A stretch of 34,247 nucleotides of DNA from an uncultured Clostridia bacterium (GCA_934130435.1 CAKOYB010000013.1:1-34247), one strand, 5' to 3'. Shown: positions 8,135 through 17,909, counted from the first letter of the stretch. Numbers and translations: made by a program. The notes: generated by a model from the letters alone, not told the origin.

Positions 8135-8686
8135 ATGTTAGTCGTACTTATAATTTTAATAGCTTTAGTAGCCCTTTTAATATTCTACTACAATAGTTTA
8201 GTTACACTTAGACAAAGAGTAAAAAATGCATGGAGTCAAATAGATGTTCAATTACAAAGAAGATTTGATTTAATTCCAAACCTAGTAGAAACTGTAAAAG
8301 GTTATATGGGACACGAAACTGACGTTCTTGAAAAAGTTACGTCTCTTAGATCTTCATGGGCAGGTGCTTCATCAATTGATGAAAAAGCTAATTTAAACAA
8401 TCAGCTTTCAAACACATTAAAATCTATCATGGCTATATCAGAGAATTATCCAGACTTAAAAGCTAGCCAGAACTTTTTAGATTTACAAGAAGAATTAAGA
8501 AATACAGAAAATAAAATTTCGTTTTCTAGACAGTTCTATAATGATAGTGTTACAATGTATAATACAAAATTAGAAGTATTTCCTAGCAACATTATAGCAA
8601 ATTGTTTTAATTTCGTTGCAGAACCATTATTCGCCGTTGAAGGTGATGAAGTCCGCAAAAATGTAAAAGTTGATTTCAATAAATAA
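8135..8686 (+). CDS. lemA: LemA family protein
   Basis: A 183-residue protein of the LemA family: one N-terminal membrane segment (residues 2-18), then the conserved RVKNAWSQIDVQLQRRFDLIPNLVE and a long helical bundle. The FNDSVxxYN-type motif appears as FYNDSVTMYNTKLEVFPSN. LemA proteins of Firmicutes are commonly paired with HtpX-type membrane proteases, and here htpX follows 72 bases after the stop. GTGGAGG precedes the ATG. A hairpin between the two genes (8702-8732) may separate or attenuate their transcription. The molecular role is not firmly known. Confidence 0.93.
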   Translation: MLVVLIILIALVALLIFYYNSLVTLRQRVKNAWSQIDVQLQRRFDLIPNLVETVKGYMGHETDVLEKVTSLRSSWAGASSIDEKANLNNQLSNTLKSIMAISENYPDLKASQNFLDLQEELRNTENKISFSRQFYNDSVTMYNTKLEVFPSNIIANCFNFVAEPLFAVEGDEVRKNVKVDFNK

Positions 8687-8701
8687 TTAATATTTAGGTG
8701 A

Positions 8702-8732
8702 AAAGGAAAGAAATCTTGTATCTCTTTCCTTT
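8702..8732 (+). terminator. Hairpin/terminator between lemA and htpX
   Basis: Ten-base-pair stem AAAGGAAAGA/TCTTTCCTTT followed by CTTTTTAT. It may end lemA transcription or let only part of it continue into htpX. Confidence 0.7.
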
Positions 8733-8758
8733 CTTTTTATAAAAATGGAGTGAATTAT

Positions 8759-9635
8759 ATGTTTCAAGATATTAAAAAAAATAAAATTAAATCTGGTTTA
8801 ATAATTTCAATATATATTTTATTAATTACATTTATCATTTACTATGTTTGTATGTATTTCGATTTAGGCTTTATTTCTATAGTAATAGCTGTTTTGTTTT
8901 CTGTTATTTCTTCTTTCGCTTCGTATTATAACTGTGATAAGATAATTCTTTCAATTAACAAAGCAAAACCTGCGACTCCAGAAGAATATAAGAAAATTAA
9001 TAATATTTTAGACTCTTTAATGATAAGCTCTGGTCTAAAGACTAGACCAGCTTTATATGTAATACAAGATAATCAACCTAATGCTTTTGCAACACGGTAG
9101 AAATCCTGAACACTCAATTATCTGTGTTACATCTGCTTTATTAGAAAAATTGGACTATTATGAGCTTGAAGGTGTTTTAGCACATGAATTAAGTCATATA
9201 GCAAATTATGATATTCGTTTATCCGCTGTAGTTACAGTTTTTGTTGGAATAATTATTATGCTTTCTGATATATTTACAAGAACAACTTTACGCAGAAGTT
9301 CTAAAGATGATGACAATAAACTAAACATTATTTTTATGGCATTAGGTTTAATTTGTTTAATTCTTTCTCCGATATTTGCTCAATTATTACAGTTTGCCGT
9401 ATCTAGAAAACGTGAATTTTTAGCAGATGCTACTGCTATACAATATACCAGAAATCCAGATGGTCTCATTTCTGCATTAAAAAAGATTTCAGACGATCCA
9501 AATGAATTAACTGTAGCTAATAATGCAACTGCTCATATGTTTATTTCTAGTCCTTTTAAGAGTAAAAAATCAAGTTTATTTTCAACTCACCCACCTATTG
9601 AGGATAGGATAAAAGCTTTAAAAACCTTAAAATAA
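8759..9635 (+). pseudogene. htpX: HtpX-type M48 zinc metalloprotease, interrupted by a 1-base frameshift
   Basis: Two adjacent frames give one HtpX protein of about 291 residues. The first runs from ATG 8759 (GGAG eight bases upstream) through two membrane segments to QPNAFAT. It then meets a stop because one extra base, near 9093-9095 (ACACGGT where ACAGGT is expected), shifts the frame. The second frame continues GRNPEHSIICVTSALLEKLD and carries the zinc motif HELSH, further membrane segments, and REFLADATA with the third zinc ligand Glu. HtpX degrades misfolded membrane proteins. All family features survive once the base is removed, so the break is either very recent or a sequence error. 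No sign of further decay. Confidence 0.88.
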
Positions 9636-9661
9636 ATGACTGTACATAATGACAGTCATTT
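9634..9661. terminator. Bidirectional terminator between htpX and tatD
   Basis: Ten-base-pair stem AAATGACTGT/ACAGTCATTT, T-rich on the plus side and A/T-rich on the other, between the convergent gene ends. Confidence 0.85.
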
Positions 9662-10444
9662 TTATTTTATATCAAAAATTCTTTTTGCATTTTTGTTTGT
9701 TATTTCAGCTATTTCTTCTAATGTTCTATTTTTAGTTATAGCTATTTTATTTGCTACATATTTTACATTAATGCAAGTATTTCTTGAACCTCTTAACGGT
9801 TCTGGAGATAAGTATGGACTATCTGTTTCTATTAAAAGTTTATCTTCCGGTATTAATTTAATTATTTCATCAGCATTTTTGGCATTTTTAAAAGTTATAA
9901 TTCCTGATAATGATATGTAATATCCTAATTTTATTGCTTCTTTTACTAACTCTCTATTTAGTGGACAACAATGAAATATACCTCTTTTAGTAACTTCATT
10001 ATTTTTTATTATCTCTAGTGTATCATATATTGCCTCTCTTGTGTGTATTATAATTGGCTTGTCTAATTTATTTGCTAGTTTGATCTGTTCTGTAAACACT
10101 TTTTGCTGAAGTTCTTTGTTTTCTTTATTCCAATAATAATCTAATCCAATCTCTCCTATTCCAACAACTCTTCCATTACTTGCAATTTTTTCTACTTCTT
10201 TTATATTTAATTTTATATCATTCTCTGACTTTATATTTTCAAGATTATTTGGAGAAATGCCAACAATAGCATAGCAATTATCATGTTTTTCAACTATTTC
10301 TAATGCTTTTTTTGAACTATCTATGCTATAACCTGCCACTACAAACTCTGAAATATCACTTATGAATGTATTCCTAATTATTTCTTCTCTATCTTCGTCA
10401 AATTTTTCATCATTATAGTGTGCATGTGTGTCAAATAAATTCAT
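9662..10444 (-). CDS. tatD: TatD family metal-dependent hydrolase
   Basis: A 260-residue TIM-barrel metallohydrolase of the TatD family (DNase-like or D-aminoacyl-tRNA-related nucleases). Metal ligands are visible in order: DTHAHYND (HxH), GEIGLDYY (Glu), IIHTREA (His), IFHCC (His) and ETDSPYL (Asp). Where most TatD proteins read FHCFSG, this one reads FHCCPLNRE, so the loop after the fourth ligand differs. The ATG is preceded by GGAGGAG. The gene lies 15 bases after acpS and is the last gene of the operon that begins with the WG-repeat gene. Confidence 0.93.
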   Translation of the reverse strand: MNLFDTHAHYNDEKFDEDREEIIRNTFISDISEFVVAGYSIDSSKKALEIVEKHDNCYAIVGISPNNLENIKSENDIKLNIKEVEKIASNGRVVGIGEIGLDYYWNKENKELQQKVFTEQIKLANKLDKPIIIHTREAIYDTLEIIKNNEVTKRGIFHCCPLNRELVKEAIKLGYYISLSGIITFKNAKNADEIIKLIPEDKLLIETDSPYLSPEPLRGSRNTCINVKYVANKIAITKNRTLEEIAEITNKNAKRIFDIK

Positions 10445-10459
10445 TTCTCCTCCTTTTTA

Positions 10460-10840
10460 CTATTTGCATAATACTACTGCACTAGCTGTTGCATATTCTT
10501 TGCAGTGAGATATGCTTATGTCAATGCATTCTATTTTATCTTTGAAATCTATATTTTTTAATTTAACAACAGGTTTTCCATCCTCCAGATTTATAACCTC
10601 CATGTCCTTCCAATCTATTCTTGAGCCTTCATTATTAGAAAAAGTTGAAATGGCTTTATAAATAGCTTCTTTAGCTGCAAACCTAGCAGCATAATGTTGG
10701 TATTTAGACATTTTTCTGCTTTCGCAATACTCAATTTCCTTATTTGTATATATTTTATCTAAAAAACTACTACCAAATTGTTTTATAGAATCTTCTACTC
10801 TTTTTATTTCAATAATATCTATTCCGGTTAGAACTTTCAT
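10460..10840 (-). CDS. acpS: Holo-[acyl-carrier-protein] synthase AcpS
   Basis: A 126-residue protein that attaches 4'-phosphopantetheine from CoA to the serine of acyl carrier protein. It has GIDIIEIKRVE at the N-terminus with the metal-binding Asp, then AARFAAKEAIYKAI with the catalytic Glu/Lys, and ISISHCKEYATA near the C-terminus. All are diagnostic of the small AcpS type. Length is normal. GGAGG overlaps the end of the preceding gene, whose stop is 11 bases before this start, so the two are in one operon. Essential housekeeping function in fatty-acid synthesis. Confidence 0.96.
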   Translation of the reverse strand: MKVLTGIDIIEIKRVEDSIKQFGSSFLDKIYTNKEIEYCESRKMSKYQHYAARFAAKEAIYKAISTFSNNEGSRIDWKDMEVINLEDGKPVVKLKNIDFKDKIECIDISISHCKEYATASAVVLCK

Positions 10841-10851
10841 TTAGCTCCTCC

Positions 10852-12087
10852 TTATTTTAAATACCACCATGCTACTAAATTCGAAACACTTACTAATAAA
10901 CACAATGCCATTATAATCAAAAGAATGCTTGTTACTTTAGTGTATTTTTCAATTTTTGCTTTTTTATAAAAAATATCATACCTCTCCTTTAAGTCTTCAT
11001 ACAATTCTTTTATATTAAATTTCTTCTTGCATCTTTGATGTATTTTTTGTCCAAATGATTCTTGCGTAATCTCTGTGTCTGTTACTTCTTCTATTGAATC
11101 AATTAGCATTTTAATGTTTTCTTCATTGTTTTTGCATTTTTCTAACTGACTTTTTATATTCTTTAAGTAATACCTCTCATGAAGTGAAATTATATATGTA
11201 TAAAGATATTCATTTTCATATTTATATGGTAACTTTGTGTAATTGCTATTTTCTGTAGATGAACAAATAAGAGCACAACATTTTGGAGTAATTCTTAATC
11301 TCATAAAGCTTGAATTTGAAAGCATATTTAGCTTTTCAAATTCTTTATAATCATTTGTAGAACTTTCTTTTACTTCTGACATTTTATAAAATTCTTTTTC
11401 AATGTTTTTAAAATCATTATCTTTGTTCCAATACTTTGAATCTACACATGCATATGTATAAATCTGAAAAGCGTTTTCATCTATATCAAGTTCATTATTA
11501 ATTAGTTTCTTTCCTATTATTTGCTCAATAAATTGTTTTATTTGTTTCATACTGCTAAACTTATCTGTCTGAATCTTTATATTGTTTATATTCTTTAAAT
11601 TTTTAGTTTCAAAATTCAAATTACTAAACTTATAATTGAAATTCAAAATGTCTGAAAAGTTGTCGCTGCCTTCTATATGAGTTTTTATAAGCAAAAAACA
11701 AATTCCTGTTTTAAAGCAGATTAATTTAATTTTATTTATTGTGAAAAATATGCCTTCTTGTTCTTCTGTCTTTCCTTGGCATTCATCTTTAAGTAAGTAC
11801 TCAAACATTATGCATCCTTGTTCCGTCAATATCTTTCTTTGGTTTAAGGTTCCAAGTTTTTCAAATACATTAATCTTCTCTTTTGAAAATGTGAAGTTTT
11901 GAAAATATTTCTTCTTAATACTTGGCAAAAAATAATTATATAAATCTATATCTTTAAATCCATCAAAGAATTTTATCTGAAATCTCTGTTTTTTTATAAG
12001 ACTTTTAATATAATTCTTATAATTACTTTTTTTTATCGCATATGGATATATAAAATATGTATATTGGTAATTTGTCTTTAGTTCCAT
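10852..12087 (-). CDS. Hypothetical C-terminally membrane-anchored protein
   Basis: A 411-residue protein not recognised. The longer frame opens at 12105, but GGGAG immediately before ATG 12087 favours MELKTNYQYTYFIYPYAIKK as the N-terminus. About 380 residues are soluble and rich in Lys, Asn and Ile. The region before the end is probably coiled coil (QKIHQRCKKKFNIKELYEDLKERYDIF). A single hydrophobic segment near the end (SILLIIMALCLLVSVSNLV) would anchor it with the bulk in the cytoplasm. This resembles the layout of CorA-like proteins but lacks the GMN motif and a second helix. It sits between the WG-repeat protein and acpS in one operon. Confidence 0.75.
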   Translation of the reverse strand: MELKTNYQYTYFIYPYAIKKSNYKNYIKSLIKKQRFQIKFFDGFKDIDLYNYFLPSIKKKYFQNFTFSKEKINVFEKLGTLNQRKILTEQGCIMFEYLLKDECQGKTEEQEGIFFTINKIKLICFKTGICFLLIKTHIEGSDNFSDILNFNYKFSNLNFETKNLKNINNIKIQTDKFSSMKQIKQFIEQIIGKKLINNELDIDENAFQIYTYACVDSKYWNKDNDFKNIEKEFYKMSEVKESSTNDYKEFEKLNMLSNSSFMRLRITPKCCALICSSTENSNYTKLPYKYENEYLYTYIISLHERYYLKNIKSQLEKCKNNEENIKMLIDSIEEVTDTEITQESFGQKIHQRCKKKFNIKELYEDLKERYDIFYKKAKIEKYTKVTSILLIIMALCLLVSVSNLVAWWYLK

Positions 12088-12104
12088 TTTTCTCCCTTCA
12101 AACA

Positions 12105-13607
12105 CTAATTATCTGTATAATACATTAAATTAACGTCTTTTCCCATGTGGTATTTTCCTATAAAATCAATTAGCAAATTATCATTTAATTTGTATTTAAT
12201 CTCACATGCTAATTTTCCATCTTTATCTACAGCTCCCCATAGGTTATCCTTTTTTACAGCTGCATATCCGTATATGTTTTGTTCCATAACCTCATCATAT
12301 TCATACTCGGTTACTTGCTCTCCTTTTCTATTTACAAAACCATATTTGTTATCTTTTTTGCTTACAAACAATGTGCTTTGTGATAATACTCTAGTTTTAT
12401 CCTGTTCTTCTCCTTTAAAGTTATAATACTTGTATCCTTCATCACTCCAGATTTTTATATATCCTTTTTCTGTGTTTATATCACTTATAATTCCTGTGAT
12501 TATTTCATTTAATTGGCTGTCTAATATTTTGTTCGTATTTTCATTTTCTTTTTCCAGTTCATAAATATCTGCATTTGTATAATATATAATGTTTTTATAC
12601 TCGGGTTTTATTTTTTCTTCTCCAAGCTTATTAATTACTCCAAAATATTTTTTTTCTTTTATTATAAAATTACTATCAGAAGTAATCTTTATATAATCGT
12701 ATTTTTCCAATATGTTTTCTTTTTTTTCTATGTCATATGCATAATATTTTTTATCTTTTTTAAATACAATTATAGAATCCTTTATTTCCGTTACTTCGTC
12801 AAACTTTCCAACTTGAATTTTATCATTTTCTCTATTAATTAATTCATACTCATTATCTTTTTTTACACAAAATACTTCTTTACTATTAATCGGTTTTATA
12901 TCATTATAATCACAGTCTATAATTCCTTCTATTCCGTATTTTTCTTGTTCACTTTCTACTATATATAAATCTATATCTTTTCCTGCTGATAAAATATTTT
13001 TATATTTTTCTTCAATTATTTTTGTTCCATTTAAATCTATAAGTCCACATTTATTATCTTTTTTTATTACTAGTCTTTTAGGAATATTCTCTAGAGAATA
13101 TATATCATCATAAGAACATTCTAATATAGTTTTTCCATTAAAATCGATTAATCCATATTTGCCATCTTTCTCAATTTTTAGTACGTTATTCTCATACCAT
13201 AAATTGTTGTTTTCATCGTGGTTCTCAATTGCAAATACATGTTCATATTGTGAAAATATCTGTTTATTTTTTGAGTTAATTACTTTTGTTTTATATGTAT
13301 TTTCTTTATAATCTACGTCATATGTACATATAAAAATGTCTTTCTGTTTATCTGGAATTATAATCATTTCATCATATGTTGGTTCAATTATTGTTTTTGC
13401 GTTGTTATCTATTACGCCCCATTTTCCATTTGTATACATGCTAAAGTATGATCCACTTTCAGCATTTTTTACCACTGGACTACTGTTTACTAAAAACTTA
13501 ATTGCTAAAACAAACATTATTATTACAATAATTGCTATAAAAACTGCTATTACTTTTTTTATATTTAGCTTTGGTTCTTCTTCTTTAAATCTTTTACCTT
13601 TACTCAT
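12105..13607 (-). CDS. WG-repeat protein, membrane-anchored
   Basis: A 500-residue protein with one N-terminal membrane segment (residues about 18-42). The extracytoplasmic part consists of six or seven WG repeats, for example GKWGVIDNNAKTIIEPTYDE, GKYGLIDFNGKTILECSYDD, NKYGFVNRKGEQVTEYEYDE and NLWGAVDKDGK. WG repeats form beta-propeller-like or solenoid surfaces and are usually of unknown function, probably binding. It is the first gene of the minus-strand operon with the 411-residue protein, acpS and tatD. The neighbouring plus-strand thioesterase gene is divergent, so both promoters lie in 13608-13744. Confidence 0.9.
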   Translation of the reverse strand: MSKGKRFKEEEPKLNIKKVIAVFIAIIVIIMFVLAIKFLVNSSPVVKNAESGSYFSMYTNGKWGVIDNNAKTIIEPTYDEMIIIPDKQKDIFICTYDVDYKENTYKTKVINSKNKQIFSQYEHVFAIENHDENNNLWYENNVLKIEKDGKYGLIDFNGKTILECSYDDIYSLENIPKRLVIKKDNKCGLIDLNGTKIIEEKYKNILSAGKDIDLYIVESEQEKYGIEGIIDCDYNDIKPINSKEVFCVKKDNEYELINRENDKIQVGKFDEVTEIKDSIIVFKKDKKYYAYDIEKKENILEKYDYIKITSDSNFIIKEKKYFGVINKLGEEKIKPEYKNIIYYTNADIYELEKENENTNKILDSQLNEIITGIISDINTEKGYIKIWSDEGYKYYNFKGEEQDKTRVLSQSTLFVSKKDNKYGFVNRKGEQVTEYEYDEVMEQNIYGYAAVKKDNLWGAVDKDGKLACEIKYKLNDNLLIDFIGKYHMGKDVNLMYYTDN

Positions 13608-13744
13608 AATATCACCAGTTATAATATATCACACTTATCTATAATTGTCGAGTATGTATGTAAACTATTTTACATTAGCTTATTAAACTTGATATTTTCT
13701 TTTTTTTGAGTTATTATATATAGTATTGTTTTATGGAGGTTATC

Positions 13745-14473
13745 ATGGAAAAATATTCGGAAACTTTTACAGTAAGATATACAGATGTTAATAGTTCAAA
13801 TCATCTTACTTTAAAATCTTTAGTTACATATTTTCAGGAAGTTGCAGGTAGACATTCTCAATTAGCTGGATACAGTGTAAATAACATTCCTAATACTCAT
13901 GTTACCTGGCTATTAATAAATTGGAAAGTTAAAATGTTTATTCATCCTCATGTTAATGATTCCTTGCAAGTTTCAACTTGGGCTAGAGATTTTGAAAAAT
14001 GTTATTCATATAGAGATTTCGAAGTATTAGATACCAATGGAAACTTGGTCGCAATAGCATCCTCAAAATGGGTTTTAATTAACACTGACACCAAAAAGCT
14101 ATCCAATATCACTTCTGAGATAGTTAATGCCTATGGTATTCTAAAAACTAACGTATTTGATGATAATTTAAAATTCCTATCAAAATTGTCTGTTGAAAAT
14201 CCTAGATTAACTTTTAGTTATAATATTCAAAGAAGAGATATTGATACAAATGGCCATGTAAATAATCTTCATTATATCGACTATGCATTTGAATGTTTGC
14301 CAGAAGACATTTACAACAAATACGAATTTAATAATATTGAAATACTTTATAAAAGAGAAATTAAATATCCAAATAAAATTAATTGTTATTATTCCGAATT
14401 AAATGGAGAACATATAATTCTAATAAAAAGTTCTGATGATTTAACATTACATTCTATTGTAAAACTATATTAA
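13745..14473 (+). CDS. Acyl-ACP thioesterase (FatA/FatB-like)
   Basis: A 242-residue double hot-dog protein that releases free fatty acids from acyl carrier protein. The N-terminal hot dog starts FTVRYTDVNSSNHLTLKSLV, and the second has DIDTNGHVNNLHYIDYAFE, the usual D-x-N-x-H-V-N-N signature with the catalytic Asn/His. I start at ATG 13745 because TATGGAGG precedes it; the frame opens four codons earlier. Bacterial homologues of this length are common in Clostridia and act in lipid remodelling. It is transcribed alone and ends at a long bidirectional terminator shared with spoIIE. Confidence 0.92.
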   Translation: MEKYSETFTVRYTDVNSSNHLTLKSLVTYFQEVAGRHSQLAGYSVNNIPNTHVTWLLINWKVKMFIHPHVNDSLQVSTWARDFEKCYSYRDFEVLDTNGNLVAIASSKWVLINTDTKKLSNITSEIVNAYGILKTNVFDDNLKFLSKLSVENPRLTFSYNIQRRDIDTNGHVNNLHYIDYAFECLPEDIYNKYEFNNIEILYKREIKYPNKINCYYSELNGEHIILIKSSDDLTLHSIVKLY

Positions 14474-14505
14474 AATGCAAGAAGTTAAACTACTTCTTGC
14501 ATTTT
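14472..14505. terminator. Bidirectional terminator between thioesterase and spoIIE
   Basis: Fourteen-base-pair stem AAAATGCAAGAAGT/ACTTCTTGCATTTT with a T-rich tract on the plus side, covering the convergent stops of both genes. Confidence 0.9.
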
Positions 14506-16977
14506 CTTCTTTATTTTTACTGTGATAACAGTCATATCATCTTTTGGTATTCCATAATTGTTGTCTATAGCTTCTTTTAAAATTATATCTGAAATTTTTT
14601 TTGCACTATTTTCCGAAATCTCCTCTAATAAATTTTTTAGCCATAATTCTTTGTTTTCATATTCAGAATTTGATTCAACTATCCCATCACTACACATAAC
14701 TATTATGTCATTGTCATCTATATCTCTATCAAACTGCACCAGGTCTATGTTTCTCATTATTCCAGCTGGTAATGCAATATTTTTTATAATATCTACATTT
14801 TTCTTGTTTTTTATATACGTAGGTGCTGCGCCATTTTTTATAATTTCTATGTTACCCGCATATAAGTCCATTACCATAATATCAAGAGTAGCATAAGTTT
14901 CACTTTCAGAATTTAAGACTATAGTATCATTAATTAGTTTTATAGATATATCTTTAGCAAATCCATTTGATAATAATTTTCCTAGCATCTTTACTGCAAT
15001 TTGGCTGGATTTGTGTGCTTCTATTCCTGATCCCATTCCATCACTCAACGCAATTAGGTATTTACCGTCATTTAGTTTTATTTGTATATTGCTATCTCCT
15101 GATACTTCTTGCCCCTCTTTTGTCTTTTTACTAATTCCAATTTGCATTATATATTTGTCTTTTGATACATATATTTGGTAGCAATTTTCACTATCTAGTT
15201 TTAATGCACATTTATTATCTTGCAAAACAATATCTTCTTTTAAGACTTCTGATAAAATTTTTTCTATTTTTTTATACTGACAATCAACCCTATCTTCTTC
15301 ATTACAAGGATTGATAACTGTATTTATAATAAATCTGCCACTATCTTCTCTAACGATTTTTATTCCATTTAAATTGATATTTCTTTGACTGCACATCAAT
15401 TTTATTTTTTGAATTTCTTTTATAAAAGTTTCTTCTGAATTTTCTTGTATCTCTTTTGCAATATTGCTAATAGCCTTTGAAACTCCATCAAGTTGATTTG
15501 ACATTGTTTTTTTGCTTTCATTTATTTTGGTTTTTACAACAAAATTTATTTTGCAAGTTTTATATGCATCATTTACTGCTTTAACAACATCACTAATGTC
15601 TTTTTCTATTTTTAAAGATTTATTATAGTTGTTATCTTCTAAAATATAACTATTATTATCTTTAAAAACTTTTAATAGTCCTTCTCTATTCATTCTTTCT
15701 TTTTCATTCATATATTCAAAAATGCTATTTGGAATATTACTTTCTTCATTTATTATATCATTAAAGAAAATATTTTCCTTAAGTTTATCCATGTTCTCTT
15801 GTAACTCTTCTATAAATATCTCTTTATTATTTTCTTTTATCTCATTCTCTTCTACAATAGTAGCTGCTGCCATTTTATATGTGTCAGACATTTGTTTTAT
15901 CACATCTGAAACATCATTTAGCTTATTTGCTGTTTCCTTGCTTTCTTCAAGTCTATATTTAGCTCCCTCTTGTAATATAACGTTCTTTTCAAATAAGTCC
16001 GAAACGTTTATTTCTATGTTTTTTGGAATGGCAAGTAATGCTATAGACGCAATAAGTATTTCTTTGAAATGTATTAATTCAACTATATTTCCACTGTATG
16101 CATAATTTAACAACACATTTCCTAATATAAATCCAATAATTACACCAATTCTTCCAAACTTACTAAGTACCCCTGCGAACATTCCTGAAACGGCATAGAC
16201 AGCAACTAATATTGGGTTCGAATTCGTAATTATTCCTAATACCGATCCAATTGTTACACCACTAACTGTTCCAATTAAAATTCCATTTTTCCATCCAAGT
16301 ATAAGAACAATTAAAATACTTATAACATTTCCGATCTGTATTCCAAGTATTTCAAAGTTACCAAAGCAAGTAGTAGCAATTGAAAACATTAAACTTGCGC
16401 CAATTATTTCTTCTAGAGAAAAAACTCTTTTTTGCTTTATTTCATTTATTGCAATAATGGATTTGCTAAATATTTTATAAAATATGTAACACGTAATTGC
16501 ATTTGTTATGCTAATTAATAAATCATATATAAGGAATTCCTTAAATATCATTTTTATGGCTTGTCCTATAAATACTGACAAAAAAACGAATTTCCCTAGT
16601 TTTCTTTTTTCATTTTCAAATTGCTCATTTATTCTTTTAGGTTTAAAAATAAGTATCATCGCTATAAATATTAGCGTTGTAAACATATAAGAAAGTAATC
16701 CACTTGTTTCAAACTTTATTAATGTTCCAATTAAAGAAACTACATAAAGAACACCAACAGGTATATCATTACTACACGATGCTGCTAAAATTGCAACTGC
16801 AAAAACAGAAAACTCTATTCCCTCTAGCTTTATAAGCGAAAGCATAAATGTTATTATATACAATAATATATTTTGGATTTTAATTGTGTTTTTTAATATT
16901 TTCTTAAAATTATATAGTTTGTTTATTTGATTTGCTTCTTCTTGGTTAATTGTTTTTTCCGAAATATTTTGAAACAT
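14485..16977 (-). CDS. spoIIE: Stage II sporulation protein E, PP2C-type phosphatase
   Basis: This 830-residue protein has the SpoIIE layout. The first ~310 residues hold about ten membrane segments. A central regulatory region (about 320-600) is helical. The C-terminal PP2C phosphatase domain has LSDGMGSGIEAHKSSQ (metal-binding Asp), YATLDIMVMDLYAG, NGAAPTYI and MCSDGIVES (second metal-binding Asp). SpoIIE dephosphorylates SpoIIAA to activate sigma-F in the forespore and helps place the polar septum. TAGGAGG precedes the ATG. Its presence with cwlD is the best evidence that the host belongs to a sporulating lineage. Length matches the family. Confidence 0.97.
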   Translation of the reverse strand: MFQNISEKTINQEEANQINKLYNFKKILKNTIKIQNILLYIITFMLSLIKLEGIEFSVFAVAILAASCSNDIPVGVLYVVSLIGTLIKFETSGLLSYMFTTLIFIAMILIFKPKRINEQFENEKRKLGKFVFLSVFIGQAIKMIFKEFLIYDLLISITNAITCYIFYKIFSKSIIAINEIKQKRVFSLEEIIGASLMFSIATTCFGNFEILGIQIGNVISILIVLILGWKNGILIGTVSGVTIGSVLGIITNSNPILVAVYAVSGMFAGVLSKFGRIGVIIGFILGNVLLNYAYSGNIVELIHFKEILIASIALLAIPKNIEINVSDLFEKNVILQEGAKYRLEESKETANKLNDVSDVIKQMSDTYKMAAATIVEENEIKENNKEIFIEELQENMDKLKENIFFNDIINEESNIPNSIFEYMNEKERMNREGLLKVFKDNNSYILEDNNYNKSLKIEKDISDVVKAVNDAYKTCKINFVVKTKINESKKTMSNQLDGVSKAISNIAKEIQENSEETFIKEIQKIKLMCSQRNINLNGIKIVREDSGRFIINTVINPCNEEDRVDCQYKKIEKILSEVLKEDIVLQDNKCALKLDSENCYQIYVSKDKYIMQIGISKKTKEGQEVSGDSNIQIKLNDGKYLIALSDGMGSGIEAHKSSQIAVKMLGKLLSNGFAKDISIKLINDTIVLNSESETYATLDIMVMDLYAGNIEIIKNGAAPTYIKNKKNVDIIKNIALPAGIMRNIDLVQFDRDIDDNDIIVMCSDGIVESNSEYENKELWLKNLLEEISENSAKKISDIILKEAIDNNYGIPKDDMTVITVKIKKKMQEVV

Positions 16978-17198
16978 AAATTCCTCCTATGGTGCTTTAT
17001 TTTTAATGTAATTATTATAATTATTTTTTTTAAAATAGTTTGTCGTTTTTGGTTCCACTGTAAAAAAAGTTTTCTCTTTTTTTTGATAAATTAATTTTTA
17101 AATATATATTTTTTTTATTTTGTAATCAAATTATGTATATTATTTTACTACAAAATGTCTTATTTTTCAATATATTGCCAGAAAAATGTATACATAAT

Positions 17199-17909
17199 TT
17201 ACTGGTAAAAGTAATTCATAATTCCATTATAAATTCCCCATGCAAGTCTATTTTGATAATCATCTTGTAAAAGTAAACTTTCTTCTTCTTTGTTTGATAA
17301 AAAACCACATTCTACGATTGATATTGGTATTTCAACATGTTTAATTATATATACATTTTCTAGTTTCATTGCTACTCTTTTATTTTCCTTTTTTATAGAT
17401 TGATTCAAACTATCCTGTATGCTATTTGCTAAACTTTGACTTTTAGTGTCGTCTTTTTTGAAGAAACATTGCCATCCCCAGTATTGTTCTTGTGGTATTT
17501 TATTCAAGTGAATAGAAACAAAGATATCTGCACTAGATTCATTTCCTATTTTTACTCTATTATGAATATCTGATATTTTTTTTTGTTTTAATGTTGATTT
17601 GTCTAGGTCATATATTGCATTTTCGTCACTTCTTGTTAATATTACTGTTGCACCACTTTGTTCTAATAATTTTTGTACTTTTAATGCAATTTTTAGATTA
17701 GTTTGCGCCTCTGTTGTTCCATTACTACTTTGTGCACCTTCATCAGGTACCCCATGTCCTGCATCTAATACTATGGTTTTATTTGATACTGGAAGGCTAA
17801 CTACTGGAACTATTTTTGTTTTTGGCTGTTGTATACCTAATATTAATGCAAAACTTATTACTACACATGTTAACACTATAACTAAGCTCTTTTTTCTTAT
17901 TAAAATCAT
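17199..17909 (-). CDS. cwlD: N-acetylmuramoyl-L-alanine amidase CwlD
   Basis: A 236-residue Amidase_3 protein with an N-terminal signal anchor (residues about 7-25). Zinc and catalytic residues are visible: LDAGHG (His), Glu in TTEAQTNLKIAL, SIHLN (His) and VECGFLSN (Glu). The length and single catalytic domain without wall-binding repeats match CwlD, which removes stem peptides from muramic acid so that muramic-delta-lactam can form in the spore cortex. The position next to spoIIE supports a sporulation role. A GGTGGG ribosome site precedes the ATG. A vegetative amidase cannot be fully excluded. Confidence 0.88.
   Translation of the reverse strand: MILIRKKSLVIVLTCVVISFALILGIQQPKTKIVPVVSLPVSNKTIVLDAGHGVPDEGAQSSNGTTEAQTNLKIALKVQKLLEQSGATVILTRSDENAIYDLDKSTLKQKKISDIHNRVKIGNESSADIFVSIHLNKIPQEQYWGWQCFFKKDDTKSQSLANSIQDSLNQSIKKENKRVAMKLENVYIIKHVEIPISIVECGFLSNKEEESLLLQDDYQNRLAWGIYNGIMNYFYQ

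Noticed and set aside
17030..17050. Spo0A box upstream of spoIIE (TTTGTCGTT)
   Set aside because: Only a partial match (TTGTCG) and unsupported by a second box, so not listed.
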